DNA of 64,000 nucleotides from the NCBI GenBank assembly GCA_021613535.1, contig CP075496.1, positions 10,230,001 to 10,294,000 on the forward strand, read 5' to 3'. The translations under genes and the position numbers were made by a program. This DNA is from Adineta vaga (Eukaryota > Rotifera). This document shows, piece after piece, positions 23,633 through 32,881 of the stretch; the stretch's first letter is position 1, and the number at the start of each line of letters is the position of its first letter. The notes beneath the pieces were generated by a model. It worked only from the letters and a program-made list of their open reading frames with translations. It had not been told where the DNA came from and searched no databases.

Positions 23633-25582
23633 ATGAGCGGATCCAATAAATTAAGAGATAAATGTTCCAAATGTGATCATGATCGTTCAGTATGTATATG
23701 TCGTGGATGTAAAAAGTTATTCTGCATGAAACATATTGAAGCACATAAAAAAGATCTTCAGAAGGAATTAGATTGTATTGAAGAAGAACATAAGACTGCT
23801 AGAAAAACTTTTGATCAGTGGAACAAATCAAAACAATTGTCGGATGATATTGATCAATGGGAAACTGATTTTATTGAAAAGGTTAAATCTGCTGCTGTCG
23901 CTGCTAGAAAAGATTTAAAACTAATAAAAGAACAATCAGATGAAAATGTGTCTGGCTTCCTAAAACAATTTACTCAAGCAATCGATACCGCGCGAAAAGA
24001 TGAGAACATCAACGAAATTAAGATCAATTCAATCAAGCAACAGCTTGCAGATTTTCAAAAGGAATTGAGCAAGCGTGATACGACAAAACTTGTTGATCAT
24101 GATATTGAAACTGTTCCACTTCTTAAACTCGAAACTTCATATAGACAGATACCGGAAGAACCAAACACTACTAACCAAGATGCAAATGATGGCGTCGAAA
24201 GCCGAAGTGAAAAAGATCCGTCTGAAAAACTGTCTCGTCCTAGTTCTGTTACACTACCCCCGCCAAATGTACAACAAAAACTGAATCCGTCACCAATACC
24301 GCACTCCTCCGCTTATCTCAGCATGATATTTGGTCTGAATGTCTCTACCACTACCAACAAACATATTCAGCGTCTATTCGACGAACTAATGTTACTTCCT
24401 ATGATGGATAAAAATGGACCAATGAGTGGTAAATGTGAATTTGAAACTAATCAAATGGAACAGTTTCTCACGAACACATTTGGCTTTCAGAATATTCCAG
24501 GAAAATACATTGTTCAAGGTGTTCGTGCATTTCAACTCGCAAGACCTCCTAAATCTTTGCCACATGACCACAAAATTCACTTTCCCTGCAAGTCAGAGAG
24601 TTCGTTCACAATGACTGTGAGAGAAATTCAAGAGTGGCAATCTACTTATCGTGTCTATGCAGGCAAAGGAGGAAGCATGACGCATGACTTTCTGAAACAA
24701 GCGTTACAAGGTAAAAGTGGTGATGGTGAAGAGGCATTTCGAATGAAGTTTGTTGTTCGTATTTCAACATGTCCTATCTTGATGGAGTTCGATGGTAAAG
24801 TGATTCCTCGTAAACCATCTGAAGATTGGCCCAATCGGATCAAACTTGTTTCGGTGACTGGTATTGATTTTGCTGGTCGAAAGCATGATGTTGATGATAT
24901 TCTGCATTACATAAAAAACTGGGCAGATATATTCGAAGTCGATCATACGCAAACTAAACCGGCGTTACTAAATGAAAGAGATTTTGCACGAAGGAGAGGT
25001 GCAGTAGTTGCTGAGCTAAGTGAAAGTCGTCTTTTCAACGACTTGCAGTATATGACCTATCTCAGACTTCGTGCATGTGATGAAGAAGGTGTGCAGATTG
25101 TTGTGGAAACAGGTATCGGACTTGGTGTCTTTTCAGGCAGACATATTGGTATCGATGAAAGAGTACGTACAACTTCTGCGATCGCGATTCGGACCGTACT
25201 CGAGCGATACGGACCATCGTATAGGAACATTCGTGCTGTTGTATTTGCTTTACCTATATTTGAAAGAGGCACATCCGATGAACACATTCGTGATACTTAC
25301 CATACATTTACTGAACAATTTGCTGAACCACAATATAATGGTCCTATTCCAGTACTAATTGCCGATCAAGATATGCATCGATTGACTGTCGCTATTGCTC
25401 GTCAAGGTTTCACTGTATCAGAATTGAATCCAGCAGATTCACATGGTGTCTTTGGTGAATATTGGCAAAATCGAGGACCTGCTGTGGAAGAAAAACTTGC
25501 ACTGACAACGGCTGGTTTACTCGTACAGCATCATGTGATCAATCCAGAAGTACTACATGCGAAGAACTACAAGATAATCTAA
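23633..25582 (+). CDS. B-box/coiled-coil protein fused to the glycine-motif domain, copy A
   Basis: An intronless protein of 649 residues. Residues 11-38 form a B-box-like finger (C11, C14, C23, C26, C31, H34, H38). Residues 40-165 are coiled coil. Residues 165-220 are a polar, proline-rich linker. From about residue 223 (SAYLSMIFGLNVSTTTNKHI) the shared domain begins. Its marks are DKNGPMSGKCEFETNQMEQF, STCPILMEFDGKVI, VTGIDFAGRKHDV, ETGIGLGVFSGRHIG near residue 493, IADQDMHRL near 577 and NPADSHGVFGEYWQNRGP near 600. The front end is TRIM-like without RING; the back end is unrecognised and may be a macro-like ADP-ribose-binding or hydrolase fold. From about 24300 on it is close to identical in DNA to the gene at 26424. 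Lack of introns in an intron-rich neighbourhood hints at retroposition or horizontal origin of the domain. Confidence 0.85.
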   Translation: MSGSNKLRDKCSKCDHDRSVCICRGCKKLFCMKHIEAHKKDLQKELDCIEEEHKTARKTFDQWNKSKQLSDDIDQWETDFIEKVKSAAVAARKDLKLIKEQSDENVSGFLKQFTQAIDTARKDENINEIKINSIKQQLADFQKELSKRDTTKLVDHDIETVPLLKLETSYRQIPEEPNTTNQDANDGVESRSEKDPSEKLSRPSSVTLPPPNVQQKLNPSPIPHSSAYLSMIFGLNVSTTTNKHIQRLFDELMLLPMMDKNGPMSGKCEFETNQMEQFLTNTFGFQNIPGKYIVQGVRAFQLARPPKSLPHDHKIHFPCKSESSFTMTVREIQEWQSTYRVYAGKGGSMTHDFLKQALQGKSGDGEEAFRMKFVVRISTCPILMEFDGKVIPRKPSEDWPNRIKLVSVTGIDFAGRKHDVDDILHYIKNWADIFEVDHTQTKPALLNERDFARRRGAVVAELSESRLFNDLQYMTYLRLRACDEEGVQIVVETGIGLGVFSGRHIGIDERVRTTSAIAIRTVLERYGPSYRNIRAVVFALPIFERGTSDEHIRDTYHTFTEQFAEPQYNGPIPVLIADQDMHRLTVAIARQGFTVSELNPADSHGVFGEYWQNRGPAVEEKLALTTAGLLVQHHVINPEVLHAKNYKII

Positions 25583-26423
25583 TGGAGTCGTGAAGTTGAA
25601 GTTAATTTACTGATTTGGTGTCGATGAATTATATGAGTATGCGATCATAGAACTGAAATTTTTAAACAAGGATTTTTAGAGAGTAGTTTTTCATTTTGTG
25701 GTATTTTGATTGTGTCAGTTGTAAACTTCATTTAATTTAAACATGTGCACATGATAAATTTGGAATTAAAATATAATGTTCGAACGATATAAATATAATT
25801 TGTTATTTATATCAATAGATGTGTATTTTCTCGAATTGCTTACCATAGAGAAGAGTTATGGTGACGGAATAACTGTGCTATATTAGATTAGTATTTATAT
25901 CAAATCATAAGTGAAAAACTTTCGAAGAAACTACAATAACATATATTCGATTGTTGCTGAGGAATCCGACTCCATATCAATCACGAAGAACGTTACAAGA
26001 ATTATTTGCAGTAACACTTTTGATGATATAAGCATCTTTTTACTTTATTTTATTCCAATAGTGTACGTAGTAGACGACTTTCTTCTATGTGAACACTGAC
26101 TAATTTATCTGAAACTTGTGCCAGTATGCTAAAATGATTCTCTCAGTTTCATTGAAATAGGATGTTCTTGACTTATCATATACGTATTCGCAAGAACAAC
26201 AACAACATAGTATTGCAATACGAAGAATCTTTTAAATATCATGAAATTTGTTCTTTTACAATATTTGAGAAAACGTAATTGTAGGAAGAAACCTGGCAAT
26301 GCAGACGGTGTTGTTTAGATTTTTCTTTTCTTTTTTTCCTACCACGCGGTAGTTGTTTTGTTACCTATGTAAAACAACACATAACAAACTAATTCAAGTT
26401 TTGAGTGTGATAGGAAAAAAGCT
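25583..26423. other. Spacer between tandem paralogues
   Basis: AT-rich spacer with no supported gene. The first few dozen bases keep weak similarity to the flank after 28250, so the duplicated unit may reach slightly past the stop codon. Confidence 0.45.
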
Positions 26424-28250
26424 ATGGCTTCGAGTAATAATACAAAAAAACCATGCTGTAAATGCAGTAAAGGTGGTGCTACATTCACTTGCGATGGGTG
26501 TCGACTTTCATTCTGTTTGAAACATGCATCGGATCATCGACAAGAACTATCTCTACGGATGAATAATATTGGACAACAACATGACCTTCTGAAACAAAGT
26601 ATTGAACAAGACAGTCTCTACAAGACGCTACTACAAGATATTGATGAATGGGAGAAGGAGACTATCGAAAAGATACGAACCACTGCGAATATGGCTCGCG
26701 CGGATCTGAAACGGTTAGAAGCTCAATGTAAAACTGGCTTCAATGAGATTTTGAATGGATTGTCTGATGAATTTCGCTCACATCGCGAAAATGACGACTT
26801 CACAGAACAAGATCTTGATCGGTGGATGAAACAACTTGAAGAATTGCACCAAGAGGTAACAAATCCGACTACAATACACGTTGTTAAAGAACAATTATTA
26901 CCTATCTGTTCTGTAAGAAACAAAAAGACAGAAACGAGCAAGAACACAAATATCAATTTATTACCGCACTACTCCGCTTATCTCAGCATGATATTTGGTC
27001 TTAATGTCTCTACCACTACCAACAAACATATTCAGCGTCTATTCGACGAACTAATGTTACTTCCTATGATGGATAAAAATGGACCAATGAGTGGTAAATG
27101 TGAATTTGAAACTAATCAAATGGAACAGTTTCTCACGAACACATTTGGCTTTCAGAATATTCCAGGAAAATACATTGTTCAAGGTGTTCGTGCATTTCAA
27201 CTCGTAAGACCTCCTAAATCTTTGCCACATGACCACAAAATTCACTTTCCCTGCAAGTCAGAGAGTTCGTTCACAATGACTGTGAGAGAAATTCAAGAGT
27301 GGCAATCTACCTATCGTGTCTATGCAGACAAAGATATAGAAGGCATGGCGCATGACTTTCTGAAACAAGCGTTACAAGGTAAAAGTGGTGATGGTGAAGA
27401 GGCATTTCGAATGAAGTTTGTTGTTCGTATTTCAACATGTCCCATCTTGATGGAGTTCGATGGTAAAGTGATTCCTCGTAAGCTATCTGAAGATTGGCCT
27501 AATCGGATCAAACTTGTTTCAGTGACTGGTATTGATTTTGCTGGTCGAAAGCATGATGTTGATGATATTCTGTATTATATAAAAAACTGGGCAGATATAT
27601 TCGAAGTCGATCATACGCAAACGAAGCCGGCGTTACTGAATGAAAGAGATTTTGCTCGAAGGAGAGGTGCAGTAGTTGCAGAGCTAAATGAAGGTCGTCT
27701 TTTCACCGACCTGCGGTATATGGCCTCTCTCAGACTTCGTGCATGTGATGAAGAGGGTGTGCAGATTGTTGTGGAAACAGGTATCGGACTTGGTGTCTTT
27801 TCAGGCAGACATATTGGTATCGATGAAAGAGTACGTACAACTTCTGCGATCGCGATTCGTACTGTGCTTGAAGAAGAGGCAGCATCGTATAGGAACATTC
27901 GTGCTGTTGTATTTGCTTTACCTATATTTGAAAAAGGCACATCCGATGAACACATTCGTGATACTTACCATACATTTACTGAACAATTTGCTGAACCACA
28001 ATATAATGGTCGTATTCCAGTACTGATTGCCGATCAAGATATGCATCGATTGACTGTCGCTATTGCTCGTCAAGGTTTTATTGTATCAGAACTGAATCCA
28101 GCAGGTTCACATGGTGTCTTTAGTGAATATTGGCAAAACGGAGAACCCTCTCTGGAAGAAAAAGTCGCACTTACAACAGTTGGTTTACTTGTGCAACATC
28201 ATCTGATCAATCCAGAAGTATTGCATAAAGAGAATTATAACTTGATCTAA
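26424..28250 (+). CDS. B-box/coiled-coil protein fused to the glycine-motif domain, copy B
   Basis: An intronless, 608-residue tandem paralogue of the gene at 23633. The B-box ligands C11/C12, C14, C23, C26, C31, H34 and H38 have the same spacing, but the front 180 residues otherwise share little with copy A. The coiled coil covers about residues 40-160, and the proline-rich linker is missing. From SAYLSMIFGLNVSTTTNKHI on, the two proteins agree in roughly nine of ten residues. Changes fall in otherwise constant motifs: NPADSHGVFGEYWQNRGPAVEE becomes NPAGSHGVFSEYWQNGEPSLEE, removing an Asp and a Gly present in both other copies. If this loop is catalytic, copy B may be weakened or altered. 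Molecular activity is unknown. Confidence 0.85.
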   Translation: MASSNNTKKPCCKCSKGGATFTCDGCRLSFCLKHASDHRQELSLRMNNIGQQHDLLKQSIEQDSLYKTLLQDIDEWEKETIEKIRTTANMARADLKRLEAQCKTGFNEILNGLSDEFRSHRENDDFTEQDLDRWMKQLEELHQEVTNPTTIHVVKEQLLPICSVRNKKTETSKNTNINLLPHYSAYLSMIFGLNVSTTTNKHIQRLFDELMLLPMMDKNGPMSGKCEFETNQMEQFLTNTFGFQNIPGKYIVQGVRAFQLVRPPKSLPHDHKIHFPCKSESSFTMTVREIQEWQSTYRVYADKDIEGMAHDFLKQALQGKSGDGEEAFRMKFVVRISTCPILMEFDGKVIPRKLSEDWPNRIKLVSVTGIDFAGRKHDVDDILYYIKNWADIFEVDHTQTKPALLNERDFARRRGAVVAELNEGRLFTDLRYMASLRLRACDEEGVQIVVETGIGLGVFSGRHIGIDERVRTTSAIAIRTVLEEEAASYRNIRAVVFALPIFEKGTSDEHIRDTYHTFTEQFAEPQYNGRIPVLIADQDMHRLTVAIARQGFIVSELNPAGSHGVFSEYWQNGEPSLEEKVALTTVGLLVQHHLINPEVLHKENYNLI

Positions 28251-28839
28251 GGAAGTCGAGAAATTCAACTTGATACACCAGTTTGGAATTATTCAATTAA
28301 TTTTAAAAGATTTAAAAATAAGGAAAAGGAGCATTTTTATATAGAACTGTAATACTTTTTAACATACATGTTTCAACGAACATACTATATATTCTGACGT
28401 ATCACGCGTGATATTATTTATAATTAGAACTTTTAGTCGTATTATATATTTATCTTTAGGTTGTATAGATACTCAAGTATTCAGACACAACTGTAATTAA
28501 ACATATTCAAACATATGAAAGTTATTAGACGAAGTGACCTAAGTTATATTTTAAAGCTTTCTACTAGATAATGATGTTGTTGTCGAACGTAGGATAAGTT
28601 GGAGAAATCCAACCACGTTTTTGTTCTTTGCTTTTTCTATCTAAATGAAAGTATGTGAGAAGAAAAAGAAAAATACAACACTCTTTTATGTGTTACGAAG
28701 AAAGAACAATACACAAGACAGTAAAAACAATTCCTTTTTTTTACAAATTTTATCATGGTATGGTATCCAAATTGTTATTGCTATGAACTATAAATCAATC
28801 TTTTCCTAGTTCAAAAACATTTTAGCCAATTTTAGTAAT
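28251..28839. other. Intergenic, no gene seen
   Basis: AT-rich sequence between copy B and a decayed ubiquitin-ligase fragment. No coding signal. Confidence 0.45.
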
Positions 28840-29335
28840 AAATCATCTGAAGCTACAACTCTGAATAATCCATCAGAGCATTCAATAGAACGGCAAGGTA
28901 TTTGTGCGATATGTATACTGAACCAAATTTGACTTTGATAAAACTTTCAAAAAATTGACAACATTAAGCAAGTTGTTGCATTCCATGTCATACACAACAT
29001 TATCTAGTAGCATAGTTCCAAAGGTATTCATCGATTTTAATGTCCTATGCCCACATGTCATGTTGAATTAGAACATTCTGATTATTCTCATTTACTCGAT
29101 ACTCGATTGAATGACATAGTAGGTACATTTCAATTAAATCGATATCTTGAATCAAACGAAGAGTTTCGTTGGTGTAAATCTAGCAAAGGCTGTGTAGCAG
29201 GACAACTTGTATCGAATCATAAAGAGCTATTTGGATATGAATCAACTTTTTATACTGGTTATTGTACTTTTTTTCATCTATATATTAGACATTGTAATAA
29301 AAGTTGTGAATATGCTTCATTAAATAATTAAATAT
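28840..29335 (+). pseudogene. Decayed RBR (RING-IBR) ubiquitin ligase fragment
   Basis: The only long open part is 29047-29331. It reads CHVELEHSDYSHLLDTRLND, then YLESNEEFRWCKSSKGCVAG. This matches the end of RING1 and the start of IBR in RBR E3 ligases (CP..C..EL...D, then F.WC....C..GQL). Upstream, at about 28895-28915, is a RING-like CAIC start, but stops and frame changes separate it from the open part. Downstream the expected C..C...TC..H of the IBR is lost after the GYEST stretch. I see no splice pattern that repairs it. It is best read as a relic of a gene family that is often expanded in rotifers. Confidence 0.5.
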
Positions 29336-29879
29336 ATAAATACGGTAAAATTCAAATGATGTCGACTAGCGACATCTATGCTAGTTTATACTCATAAAAG
29401 TGTTTTGAAGATATTTTTAGAGGGCGCCGTTGAAGATAGATTTTGTTCATCTAAAATAATATTGTTTTTATTTCAGATTGATATAATTTTTGAAAACAGA
29501 TGTCTAACCAATTACTAATAAATTTACGAATCATATCATTATGATTTTGCGAGTCTCAGATAAATACATGATTGGTTCTGTTCTGTTCTAGGGTACTTTA
29601 TTACTCTCCAGACTCATCTTATTATATTCCATTCAAAGATCAAAAACAAACAACACAATGTATCCAAGTGATGAATCTTATTGATTCTATTTGATAGGAA
29701 CAAATGACCTATGCATTGTTTGACAACAGCAAGATAAGAAAAAATATTTTCTCCTTAGTGATAGAACGACTAACCAATCCTTATTGATTAAGTTTTATGT
29801 ATCTATATAAATTATTTTTCGTGTTATCTTGAACTTTTTATCATTGAATATAACACTTTTTGTTTCTTAATTAATGATG
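29336..29879. other. Intergenic, no gene seen
   Basis: Spacer between the RBR relic and SIN1. A non-coding 5' exon of SIN1 could lie here. No coding signal. Confidence 0.4.
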
Positions 29880-29892
29880 TTTTGTTTTTCAG
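29880..29892 (+). promoter_or_regulatory. 3' splice acceptor just before the SIN1 start codon
   Basis: TTTTGTTTTTCAG ends 10 bases before the ATG at 29903, with no coding exon evident upstream. It is either the end of a 5' UTR intron or a spliced-leader trans-splice acceptor. Confidence 0.45.
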
Positions 29893-29902
29893 ACCGGTAG
29901 AA

Positions 29903-32520
29903 ATGAGCCTTGGCGGTGGCGATCTACGAATCATCTTAAGACGCATACGTCATGGTAAACTATTCAGCATTTCTTTATGACTGAAATATATTTATTATTA
30001 TCTTTCAAAAGGTTTTATAATCTGTGATGATACAGAATTATGCGATAAAATTATTAGTCAAGATGTTGATATCGAACAACGACGAAGAAATTTAGCTAAA
30101 TCGTTAGTTTTATAGAAAAAAAAAAGTATTATTTTCTTCTATTTTATTTTCGTATTTTCAAAGGAAAAACATCGATATTGAAAAGACTGATTTATTAACA
30201 TTACTTCGAACTGAACCAGAATTTGTTCTCGATGAATTATCTCATTCACCCGAATGGACAGCAACTAATGTTCAAGGTATGTCTATGTCATCGTTTCCCC
30301 TATACACATGTCTAGAACAACCGTGAGATAATTACTCCCAGCTCTATTTTTCTTTGATCAGTCTAATCTATTTTAAAGATTATCCAGCAGATGAATATAT
30401 TGATCATCGTAAGCTTTTTATTTCATTTATTATTTCTAAGCTGCTCAAACATTATTTAATGAAACCATCAATGCTTCGTTAGCCGAACTATTAAAATTGA
30501 CTTCCAATGTCGCTTACTAAAATCTTGCACAATAGTTTATCTTTCATTCAAAATCAAGTGAAAGATATTTGTTGAGAAATACAATATATATCTTGTTACA
30601 TAGGAATAAAATATGCAGAATTAATAGCAAGTTATTGTAAGAGACTTTTTTTGCACTTGCTATCACATTGCATGTTATCAATACTGCACCCTTTATTTCT
30701 GCAACATTTTGTTCAATTTATGATAATATATAAATGAAGTTCAATACCACTGAGAATAATCTTTGACGATATTATTTCTATCACTTTTTCTATTATGAAT
30801 TTTGTACACAAAAGCAATTCGAAGAGATTTTTTTACTTACGCTTAAAAGATCTATAAAAATCCAAGATATTCATCCATTCATTCATTCATTCATTCATTC
30901 ATTCTTCGATGTAATTGCATGCAGACCAATGAGCAATCAATCAATCAAAGCTTTCTTCTCCAGAATAAATCTTATCTATATTGAAAATGTATTATGAAAA
31001 TTTCTTTTGATTTTTTTCAGTTCGACGAGTTCGCTGTGAAACATTGGGTCGACTCGATGAAATTAAAACAGAAAATGAGGCAAAAAGAAAAGTTCAAGTA
31101 ATTTCATGGCAAGATCCATCACAAGCTCAAAGTAATTGACAAGAAAAGAATAGAGATAAGAAACATATTGTCATATTTTCATAGATGCAGATGAATCAAT
31201 GCATTCCAGTGATGATGATGATGAAACTTGTTCGTCAACTCTATTTCAACGTCGTACAGAACCACTTCTACCTCTTACATTACCATCACCTCTAACAGCT
31301 CTTCTTCAATCTGCAAATACTAAACAAAATCCATTTGCACAATATGCCAAATTTGATGGAACAGTAAGTTAATAAGCAATGATTTCATTCTCAAAAGGAC
31401 TTATTCTTTTTCTATTTAAGCCAAATATCAGTTCAAATCAATCAAAGAAATTTTTTGTTCATTTACAATCTCTAAAACAAAAATTACAAATTATTGTTTC
31501 TTCTCATGCTTCCGTCGAAGAAACTATTGGTTTTATTTGTTATAAATACACCATTGAAAATCGCGAACCAGTTCTAACGTAAATTAGTTTTTATCAAATT
31601 TTGATTCCTTTTTCTTTTCCTTTTTCTTTTCTATAGTCAGAAAGATCCGTCCAAATATTCACTCTATATTGCTGATGACGATGGACAAGCAGAAGATGAT
31701 TTACCAACACTCGCACATGGACGACCAATTGGTGAATATGAATTTCCCCATCTAGCATTAATTGAACAACAAATATCAACAACTTCAAAATTATCTAATG
31801 AAAATGAATATATCAGTGATGAAGATGATATCAGCGGATCATGCGATGATTCTTCTCAATCAATAACACCACCACCCAGTGAACCTCGACGTTCAATTTG
31901 TTCAAGTGGTAAACCTTCTTCAATTATACCTGTGTATGATAGTCAATTAGAATTGGATCCAATTAACAATTTAAATCGTTTATACGAAAGTCTTAATCAA
32001 AAATCGTATCAGTTTGATTATTATATTAAATCTGGTAGTAATAAACATGCTAAAGTTCGTATTGATGTATCCGGTGAACAGATACGTATTGAATTATTAG
32101 AAAAAACAAGTCGTCTATCATGGCAAAATACGCTTTTAACTACACAACGTTTAACTGATTGTAGCTTATCAAATAAAGACACCGGTAAAAAACGAGGTTA
32201 GTACTAAGATCTATTCGTATTTTTTTCTTTATATTTGAATTTTTCTTCATAGATCGTACACGTATTTATCTTATTTTTGAAAGTCAACAAGAATCGGATG
32301 GTTCACGTACATTTCAAACATATGAATTTGAATCGACCATTGAATTAGCGGAACAATTTCGTGATCAAATACTTAATATAATTCAATTGAAAATCCCCAA
32401 GGTCGAGATACCTATGAAGAACAACAACAATTACGACGAGATAATACCAAAAAACGACGTTCGATTTTCAATATTATTGGAGCAGGTATTGGAAATAGTG
32501 GCTCATCAACCAAATCTTAG
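29903..32520 (+). CDS. MAPKAP1: TORC2 subunit SIN1, with an apparent one-base frame break near the 3' end
   Basis: Core subunit of TOR complex 2 that recruits substrate kinases such as Akt and PKC. Nine exons: 29903-29954, 30012-30102, 30164-30276, 30379-30408, 31021-31131, 31185-31363, 31421-31578, 31637-32196 and 32253 on. The N-terminus (IRHGFIICDDTELC) matches the SIN1 start. NPFAQYAKFDGT leads into the CRIM domain (SHASVEETIGFICYKYT, YSLYIADDDGQAEDDLPTL). The C-terminus is a PH-type domain (YQFDYYIKSGSNKHAK to EQFRDQILNII). Near 32390-32400 the frame must shift by one base to reach a coding-like tail (QGRDTYEEQQQLRRDNTKKR) and a stop at 32518-32520. That gives about 520 residues, close to human SIN1. 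Unshifted, the frame runs to 32611 through a poly(A) signal. Intron 4 is long (612 bases) and holds an ATTC repeat. Confidence 0.9.
30876..30904. repeat. ATTC tetranucleotide microsatellite
   Basis: About seven copies of ATTC inside the unusually long fourth intron of SIN1. Confidence 0.9.
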
Positions 32521-32572
32521 TTTATGTATTTTTCTTTTTCTCGAGTTTGTTTTTTTTCTATATGTAACAGTA

Positions 32573-32578
32573 AATAAA
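32573..32578 (+). terminator. Poly(A) signal of SIN1
   Basis: AATAAA 53 bases after the stop at 32518-32520. It would lie inside the coding region if the unshifted frame to 32611 were real, so it favours the shorter, shifted reading. Confidence 0.45.
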
Positions 32579-32881
32579 ACGAAAGCAGTCAATTTTTATG
32601 AAAGAAATTGAAAACAAAATCTATCTTTAGCTGCATTATGACATTTCAATAATCGTAACCTTTACCTAATTAAATATCATTTCTTTACTACATAATTCGT
32701 GACAAAAGTAGTTATTCATCTAATATATGTTTGTTTTCTTAGGTCGTATAAAAAAATAATTTTCTAAAGAGAGAAAGAAAATGTACGAGACAATCGAACG
32801 CTGTTTTCTAAACACGCACAGACAAATATTGAGAGAAAATGTAAACAGATATCGATGATCAAAGATTTGAAAAAGAGAAGA

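Noticed and set aside
23424-23744. Minus-strand frame of 106 residues upstream of copy A
   Set aside because: It overlaps the start of the B-box gene in antisense and has no domain; more likely promoter sequence.
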